Source of the DNA: CAWHHZ01 sp963829355
GTDB lineage: Bacteria > Acidobacteriota > Thermoanaerobaculia > Gp7-AA8 > JAHWKK01
Reading direction: 5' to 3'
DNA length: 64,000 nt
NCBI GenBank assembly: GCA_963829355.1
Contig: CAWHHZ010000009.1
Location: 124,001 to 188,000 of the forward strand
Part shown: positions 58,868 to 64,000 of the stretch, piece by piece
Numbering within the stretch: the first letter of the stretch is position 1
Layout: every line of letters begins with the position of its first letter
Notes under the pieces: generated by a model
What the model saw: only the letters and a program-made list of their open reading frames with translations
Database searches by the model: none
Told to the model about the DNA's origin: nothing
Translations under genes and position numbers: made by a program

Positions 58868-60574
58868 TCATCTTCTGAAATGCGCCCCTTTTGAGACCGG
58901 ATTCTTGATCGCGGCGGTGGTGATGAGCGAGGCGACCTGCTGGCCGTGAAACAGCTCGACGATCTCTTTGGAGATCGGGCTCTCGTGGTAGAACTTGGTC
59001 AGGCGGTTGCCGAGCTCCCTCACGTCGGCCACGGCACGCTTGAGACGTTCGACGGTTCTGATGATCCCGACGTAGTTCCACATCGTGTGCTGGATCGTCG
59101 TCCAGTCCTGGAGAATCAGTGCGGGGTCCTCCCTGCTCTCGCCGCGGGGCTGGCGCCAGTCGGGAATCGACTTGAGAACCTTGCGGTCGACCATCCCGAC
59201 CCCGGCGGGCCGGGAGGACATCGCCCGACGTACCGCCGCAGCGCCGCGTTCCTCGAGGCCGGCACGTTTCCCGGAGCCGGAACGGCCAGTTCCTGCCTCC
59301 GAGGACTCCGGAACACTGGAACGGTGCTGGATCGAGGCCGCGGCGTAGAATCCCCAGGTCAGTCCTTCGAGTAGAGAGGTCGAGGCGAGGCGGTTTGCTC
59401 CGTGCACACCGGTGCATGAGGTCTCGCCAATTGCGTAGAGCCGCTGGAGCGTCGACTGACCGAAGTTGTCGACGAGGATGCCTCCGCAGAAATAGTGAGC
59501 GGCGGGGACGACCGGAATCGGCTCGTTCTCCATGTCGATCCCCATGCTCCGGGTACGTTCGTAGATCGTGGGAAAGCGTTCCGGGATCGGCTCACGTCCC
59601 TTGTAGAAGTTCGCCAGATCGAGATAGACGTAATCTTCTTTCGCCGTCGTGAGCTCTTCGACGATGGCGCGGGTGACGATGTCACGAGGCGCGAGATCCC
59701 GAAGACGCGGATCGTACCGTTCCATGAAGTACTCGCCACGCTGATTCATCAGCCGCGCACCGTCCCCGCGCAGAGCCTCCGAGATCAGGAAATGCGTCCC
59801 ACCGGGTGCGGCAAGCGCCGTCGGGTGGAACTGCACGAACTCTTCGTTCATGATCCGAGCACCCGCGCGGTGCGCCATCACGACACCATCACCGATGGTG
59901 TTCCGGGTGTTCGTCGTGTGCAGGTAGACACGCCCGATCCCACCGGTCGCGAGAATTGTGTAGTCGGCGAAGACCGTGAAGACTTCGTTGGTGAGATTGT
60001 CGAGCAGGTACGCGCCCACACATTCGTTCTCGAGCCGGTAACGGATCTGGATGTCTTCCGGATGATGCTGCGTCGTGAGGAGATCCACCGCGGTGACGTC
60101 GGTGATGAGCGTGATGTTCGTTTCCTCACGCACCATCCTCAGAAGAGCGATCTCGATCGCCTTGCCGGTCGCGTCTCCCGCGTGAATGATGCGTGAGACC
60201 GAGTGCGCGCCTTCCTGCGCCAGATCGAGCTCTCCCTCGAGAGTCTTCGAGAAGGGGACATCCGCCTCATCGATCAGGATCTTTTCGACGATTCTCGGTC
60301 CCTCGTTGGCCAGAAACTTGACGGAATCGTGGTCGCAGAGACCCGCCCCCGCCTGCAGGATGTCGTTCACGAGCTTTCTCGGGGAATCGTTCGCACCCTG
60401 ATAGATGATCCCGCCCTGGGCCCACGACGTGTTGCACTCGGCAGGATCCGAGGTCTTGGTGACGAGCAGGACCTCCACGCCAGAGCGCGCGAGAGAGAAC
60501 GCAGCAGTCAGACCGGAGATACCGGTGCCGACGATCAGTACGGGGTAGTGTGACCGGTTCGTGAGCTTTGCCAT
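58868..60574 (-). CDS. nadB: L-aspartate oxidase
   Basis: This 568-residue flavoenzyme oxidises L-aspartate to iminoaspartate for NAD synthesis. It shows FAD-binding VLIVGTGISGLTAAFSLA, CNTSWAQGGI, HSVSRIIHAGDATG, EFVQFHPTAL, and GETSCTGVHGANRLAS typical of the fumarate reductase/aspartate oxidase family. The C-terminal domain contains an insertion rich in Ser/Gly/Arg (about 425-470). Neighbouring nadA/nadC are not in the window. ATG 60574 is chosen over 60634. Confidence 0.95.
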   Translation of the reverse strand: MAKLTNRSHYPVLIVGTGISGLTAAFSLARSGVEVLLVTKTSDPAECNTSWAQGGIIYQGANDSPRKLVNDILQAGAGLCDHDSVKFLANEGPRIVEKILIDEADVPFSKTLEGELDLAQEGAHSVSRIIHAGDATGKAIEIALLRMVREETNITLITDVTAVDLLTTQHHPEDIQIRYRLENECVGAYLLDNLTNEVFTVFADYTILATGGIGRVYLHTTNTRNTIGDGVVMAHRAGARIMNEEFVQFHPTALAAPGGTHFLISEALRGDGARLMNQRGEYFMERYDPRLRDLAPRDIVTRAIVEELTTAKEDYVYLDLANFYKGREPIPERFPTIYERTRSMGIDMENEPIPVVPAAHYFCGGILVDNFGQSTLQRLYAIGETSCTGVHGANRLASTSLLEGLTWGFYAAASIQHRSSVPESSEAGTGRSGSGKRAGLEERGAAAVRRAMSSRPAGVGMVDRKVLKSIPDWRQPRGESREDPALILQDWTTIQHTMWNYVGIIRTVERLKRAVADVRELGNRLTKFYHESPISKEIVELFHGQQVASLITTAAIKNPVSKGAHFRR

Positions 60575-60596
60575 CAGTCGAGGCCAGGACGCCCGA

Positions 60597-61373
60597 TCAG
60601 ACGTCTTCCCGCTTTCCGTACGGATCCTTCGCAAAACCGGTGATGATGTAGGTTCCCGACTTCGCGTCCTTCTTCATCTTGATGATGCCACTGTCCTGGG
60701 CGTCCTCGAGCAGCTCGCTGAACGCATCGTACCCGTAGTAACTCTCGTTGAAGGTGGGTCGCTTGCGCTGCATCGTCTGCTTGATCATGGAGCCCCAAAG
60801 GATCTCCTTGTTTTCTCTCATCAGAGCTTTGATCGCGTCGAGGAGCAGCTTGAACACCTCGGCCTGCTTCTCGTTGGTGCCCGAGAACTTCGCGGGACGT
60901 TGCTGCTCGCGGACCAGATCCTCGTAGAAGATGAACTCGTCGCAGTTGTCGATCAGGAGGTGGCTCGACGAGTTCTTCACCCCGACGCCGATCACGAACT
61001 TGTCGTTCTCCTTGAGCTTCGAGACCAGTGGCGAGAAGTCGGAGTCGCCGGACGCGATGACGAACATGCCGATGTGCTCTTTCGACCACGCCATGTCCAT
61101 CGCATCGACCACCATGCGGATGTCCGCCGAGTTTTTGCCGGAGTATCCCCTCGCGGGAATCTCGATCAGCTCCACGGCGGCTTCGTGGAACGGCCGCTTG
61201 TAGTCTCCGTACCGCTCCCAGTCGCAGTACGCCTTCTTGACGACGATCTTTCCCTTCTCCAGCAGCCGCTCGACGAGAAGGTCGATATCGAAACGCTTGT
61301 ACTTTGCCTCCTGCACGCCGAGAGCAAGATTCTCGAGGTCGATGAAGAGGGCGATCTTTGATTCACTGTTCAT
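60597..61373 (-). CDS. NYN-domain (PIN-like) RNase-like protein with C-terminal OST-HTH/LOTUS-like region
   Basis: This 258-residue protein has a NYN domain (residues 1-150) with conserved acidic residues in ALFIDLENLALG, SADIRMVVDAMD and IASGDSDFSPLV, the metal-binding set of PIN-fold nucleases. A winged-helix segment (about 170-250, with WGSMIKQTMQRKRPTFNE) resembles the OST-HTH/LOTUS RNA-binding domain. RNA processing is probable. It is transcribed with nadB (22-base gap). Confidence 0.9.
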   Translation of the reverse strand: MNSESKIALFIDLENLALGVQEAKYKRFDIDLLVERLLEKGKIVVKKAYCDWERYGDYKRPFHEAAVELIEIPARGYSGKNSADIRMVVDAMDMAWSKEHIGMFVIASGDSDFSPLVSKLKENDKFVIGVGVKNSSSHLLIDNCDEFIFYEDLVREQQRPAKFSGTNEKQAEVFKLLLDAIKALMRENKEILWGSMIKQTMQRKRPTFNESYYGYDAFSELLEDAQDSGIIKMKKDAKSGTYIITGFAKDPYGKREDV

Positions 61374-61462
61374 GTGACCATGATAGTGCACGAAGCCTGC
61401 GCGGTCCGCGGGGAGTGCGCGCGTGTTGCATGAGGCTGCGCGGGGCGGGGCCTTCTTCAAAT

Positions 61463-62458
61463 TCAAAGATACGCGACGGCGAATCCGATCTGAGCCGCCA
61501 TCATCATCATGTACATGTGCGCCCACGACGGGTGGTTCTCGACACGGGCGAGATCCTCGGGGCGGCGCACGAGAAGCCACCCGGTGTAGATGCCCCAGAC
61601 CGACAGCAGCGCCGAGAGGCCGAGAAGCACCGTTGGACTTCCGGTGAGGATCGCGTGCTCCCCATTTCCCCAGGGGTCCGGAGTGAGGACGCCGATCGGA
61701 ATCATCAGCCACGGGAGAACAAAGAACGGCGCAATGATCCAGGCAGCCTTCTTCAAACCGTAGAGAATCGGCAGCGTGCGGCACCCGCCCGCTCGGTCTC
61801 CTTCGATGTCGGAGAAGTCTTTCGTCGACGCGGCGCCGATGAGAAAGACCATGAAGATCGAGCCGATGAACCACGGCTCGGCAAACCAGATGTGCGCCAC
61901 CATCGACCATCCGGCGACCTTCAGGAGACATCCGCGCGGGATGGCGATCGTCCAGTTCGCCAGCATCCCGTGGCGCTTGGTCCGCCCGAGCTTCGGAGCC
62001 GAGTAGATGAACGTGAAAAGCAATCCGGCCAGATAGATGAAGAAACACTCGTGGTACTCGAGCGGCGCCAGCAGCTTTTCCATGAACGTGCTGAATGGAT
62101 AGACGACCACGAGCCACGTCGGCACCAGCGCGAGGACGTAAAGGATGATCGTGATCGTCCACGTCTCACCCAGCGAGAGCACTCCCGTCACGAGGGGGCG
62201 CTTCGGCTTGTTGATCCGGTCGATCTCGAGATCGTAGATCTGGTTGATCGCATTCGATGCGGCGTTCAGAAGCGACGCGCAGAGCGATCCGAGAAACACA
62301 GTGAGCACGACACTCAGGGTGAGGCGATAGTCACGATCCGGATTGTGGACCGATCCAAACGCACAGATCGCTCCCGAGACGATGCCGAGCAGCGGAGGAA
62401 GCAACGTGAACGGACGGACGAGATCGATGGTTGCGCTGAGCTTCGAGGTGGACTTCAT
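61463..62458 (-). CDS. second UbiA-family prenyltransferase
   Basis: This 331-residue protein has about eight to nine helices. The Asp-rich motifs read NQIYDLEIDRINKPKRP and KDFSDIEGDRAGG. The motif wording (INKPKRPL, KDFSDIEGD) is nearer to the chlorophyll/bacteriochlorophyll or homogentisate/heme-related members than to the copy at 53776. The aromatic acceptor cannot be read from sequence. The in-frame extension to 62617 is repeat-derived Arg/Asp-rich sequence and is not used. It precedes the NYN gene by 89 bp. Confidence 0.9.
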   Translation of the reverse strand: MKSTSKLSATIDLVRPFTLLPPLLGIVSGAICAFGSVHNPDRDYRLTLSVVLTVFLGSLCASLLNAASNAINQIYDLEIDRINKPKRPLVTGVLSLGETWTITIILYVLALVPTWLVVVYPFSTFMEKLLAPLEYHECFFIYLAGLLFTFIYSAPKLGRTKRHGMLANWTIAIPRGCLLKVAGWSMVAHIWFAEPWFIGSIFMVFLIGAASTKDFSDIEGDRAGGCRTLPILYGLKKAAWIIAPFFVLPWLMIPIGVLTPDPWGNGEHAILTGSPTVLLGLSALLSVWGIYTGWLLVRRPEDLARVENHPSWAHMYMMMMAAQIGFAVAYL

Positions 62459-62510
62459 CAAGCGACCGGATGGTAGAGCATCGCAGGGGAAGTTGTCACG
62501 AAATGGACGG

Positions 62511-62632
62511 CGGAGGCGTGGACGGAGGCGTGGACGAACGGCCGGGCGCGCAGTAGTAACTGTGTCGATTTTCAGGTCCACGCTCCTGTCCACGCATCTG
62601 TCCACGCTCCTGTCCACCCACGTCCACGCCTC
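62511..62632. repeat. 12-bp tandem repeats in inverted arrangement in a divergent promoter gap
   Basis: Two perfect CGGAGGCGTGGA units (62511-62534) face three TCCACG-type units of 12 bp (62577-62612, TCCACGCTCCTG with one variant) and two degenerate ones to 62632. They lie between the divergent UbiA and DUF2157-like genes and could form an extended hairpin. Confidence 0.75.
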
Positions 62633-62669
62633 TTCGTCTCTGAACCTCTCTTTGCCCTATCATCTGCGG

Positions 62670-63599
62670 ATGCTTTCCCTCAAACCGGAGATCGAGCAGC
62701 TCGCCGCTGACGGCGTACTGCCAGCGGAACGAGCATCGGTCCTCGTCGCAGTCGAAGAGCGTTCAATGGTCAGCGTTCACGGGCTTCTCCGATTCCTTCT
62801 CTGGGTCGGGGTGTCGATGATCGTCGGTGGTGCCGGAGTGTGGTTTGCGGAAAACCTCGAGCAGCTCGGCCCTGTCGTCGTGACAATCGTCGGTCTCGCC
62901 CTCGCAGGGGCCGCCTACGGAGCAGCGATCGTGATGCGGCGCCGCTCTCCGGAAGCCACCGTAGCGGCCGACTACGTGGGGCTACTCGCAGCGCTCCTGC
63001 TCACTGCCGTCGTTGCATGGGCAGAATCACAGTTCGTGCTGCTCGCGAACTGGACACATCATCTGCTGATTCTTGCTGCCATTCACGCAGCGTTCGCATA
63101 CGCGACCGGAAACCGCCTGGTGTTCACGGTCGCGGTGGCATCTCTCTCCGCCTGGTTCGGAGTCGACCGCCAGGAGGTTTTCGACCTGCAGGGCGTCGAC
63201 GGGGGACTCAGACTTCTCGCCGCCGCCGGGGCAGTTCTCGTATGGAGGCTGATTCACCTCCGGTTTCCGGATGAGCGATTCGAACCGGTTCTCGAGAATG
63301 CCGCCGTCCAGCTGGCCTTCTGGGGCTCCCTCATCATGATCGCCAACGATGGCTCCCAGGGTCCCGGCCTGATCGCTCTGCTTCTCGTCGCCGTTCTGGT
63401 GGGGCTGTGGATCCGCTACAGCGAGGGCCACAACCTCCAGTTCATCTGGGTGGCGATCTATCTCCTGATCGGGATCGATATCCTGATCGTGGAGAATGTC
63501 GATGACGGTGTGCTCGTCACGCTGTGGCTCATGATCTCCTCTCTCGCCGCGGTGTTCGGCCTGATCACCTTCTTCATCAGGCGGAGGGAGGAATCATGA
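62670..63599 (+). CDS. DUF2157-like multi-pass membrane protein
   Basis: This 309-residue protein starts with a short cytoplasmic part (EIEQLAADGVLPAERA) and has about nine hydrophobic helices. The N-terminal 'ADGVLPAERASVL' pattern followed by helices resembles DUF2157 proteins of unknown role. Start ATG 62670. The stop overlaps the next gene (ATGA at 63596-63599). The function is unknown. Confidence 0.7.
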   Translation: MLSLKPEIEQLAADGVLPAERASVLVAVEERSMVSVHGLLRFLLWVGVSMIVGGAGVWFAENLEQLGPVVVTIVGLALAGAAYGAAIVMRRRSPEATVAADYVGLLAALLLTAVVAWAESQFVLLANWTHHLLILAAIHAAFAYATGNRLVFTVAVASLSAWFGVDRQEVFDLQGVDGGLRLLAAAGAVLVWRLIHLRFPDERFEPVLENAAVQLAFWGSLIMIANDGSQGPGLIALLLVAVLVGLWIRYSEGHNLQFIWVAIYLLIGIDILIVENVDDGVLVTLWLMISSLAAVFGLITFFIRRREES

Positions 63600-64000
63600 C
63601 GACTCTCGAGATCGAACGACGTGACGTGCTTCGTGATCGCCTGCACACGTGGGGAGGTCATCTTCTGCCGCGCGAGCAGGCGGCCGCCCTCGGCAGTTCC
63701 CTCTCCGGAGACGGGCGCCGGTTCCGGTTCTTCCTCCGGCTGGTCCTCGTCGTCATCAGCATGCTCAGTGGGGGACTGCTCTACGCGTTTCTCGGAGCCG
63801 TCGACCTCCCTCAGAACGAGTTGGTCGCGGCAGTGATCTGCATCGCGGCGGCCGAACTGGTCCGCTGGAAGCTCCGCTGGCGGCACACCGGCGCCGAGGA
63901 GGGGTGGACGCTCGCTGGTGCGTGGCTGGTGGTGGTCGCGTTCGGAGACTCCGGGATCACGAGCGAAACGCTGCTCTCCCTTCTCGCGATTGCGAGCGCG
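63596..64000 (+). CDS. partial membrane protein, DUF2157-like partner (runs off the window)
   Basis: The frame is open from ATG 63596 to the last base (135 codons). It begins with an N-terminal polar part (RDVLRDRLHTWGGHLLPRE) followed by hydrophobic helices (FFLRLVLVVISMLSGGLLYAFLG and two more). The arrangement resembles the preceding gene and may be its paralogue or the DUF4401 partner that often follows DUF2157. The C-terminus is outside the window. Confidence 0.6.
   Translation, partial: MTTLEIERRDVLRDRLHTWGGHLLPREQAAALGSSLSGDGRRFRFFLRLVLVVISMLSGGLLYAFLGAVDLPQNELVAAVICIAAAELVRWKLRWRHTGAEEGWTLAGAWLVVVAFGDSGITSETLLSLLAIASA

Noticed and set aside
62577..62632. Short tandem repeats considered as a CRISPR array
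   Set aside because: Units are 12 bp with no unique spacers, so this is a simple tandem repeat.

Overview
This is a high-GC, gene-dense stretch of a Gram-negative (diderm) bacterial chromosome. The diderm call rests on a lipid A phosphoethanolamine transferase, an Omp85-type barrel, two TolC-like proteins and further outer-membrane barrels. Lineage cannot be fixed from the sequence alone. The gene style (NHLM-type RiPP export, sigma-54 activators, FHA/PP2C regulators, dispersed terminal-inverted-repeat elements) would fit Acidobacteriota or a related group, which is an inference. I found no rRNA, tRNA, CRISPR array, prophage or complete insertion sequence.

Left part (1-16.3 kb). A truncated sigma-54 activator and an archaemetzincin are followed by a repeat-rich gap, a hicBA toxin-antitoxin pair, a methyltransferase, and a tetR-cupin pair with a palindromic operator. 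Then comes a minus-strand run read as PAP2 phosphatase, OmpR-type regulator, histidine kinase, EptA, ApbE, DUF4266 lipoprotein, DUF3570 barrel, TlpA-like thioredoxin and a DUF2231-like membrane protein. Two CATTAC-N6-GTAAT(G/C) palindromes, one ahead of the PAP2 gene and one ahead of eptA, look like the regulator's own boxes. An Omp85-like gene is divergent, followed by a cytochrome c and a DoxX-like protein.

Central housekeeping part (16.3-27 kb). This holds an ABC-F ATPase and a lytic transglycosylase (each interrupted by an apparent one-base frameshift), the gap-pgk-CYTH-nucleotidyltransferase-kinase row, and a pair of M16 peptidase subunits.

Core of interest (27.4-49.8 kb). This is a lanthipeptide gene cluster of the NHLM type. 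It has two near-identical NHLP-leader precursors, a class II LanM with a CCG zinc motif, a GNAT protein overlapping lanM, two very large TolC-like proteins, an HlyD adaptor, a C39-peptidase ABC transporter and its NHLM partner ABC transporter. An unassigned HExxH protein, an RsbW-like kinase and an FHA-GAF-PP2C phosphatase follow. A STAS antagonist and a cNMP-FHA protein converge on that end. At the other edge are a 2-oxoglutarate/Fe(II) oxygenase-like gene and a HAD phosphatase fused to a kinase-like domain. A strong hairpin with a U-tract between the precursors and lanM should set the substrate:enzyme ratio. The tailoring enzymes, the zinc protein and the partner-switching genes beside one export operon make this the best candidate for an undescribed system.

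Right part (49.8-64 kb). This contains panBCD, a deoxynucleoside kinase, two UbiA-type prenyltransferases, a second sigma-54 activator, an M50 protease with CBS domains overlapping a DUF2156 protein, nadB, a NYN-domain protein and two DUF2157-like membrane proteins, the last cut by the window edge. A 186-bp inverted-repeat element supplies the stop codon of the sigma-54 activator. Four 123-156-bp inverted-repeat elements of another family are scattered between 14.7 and 27.3 kb.
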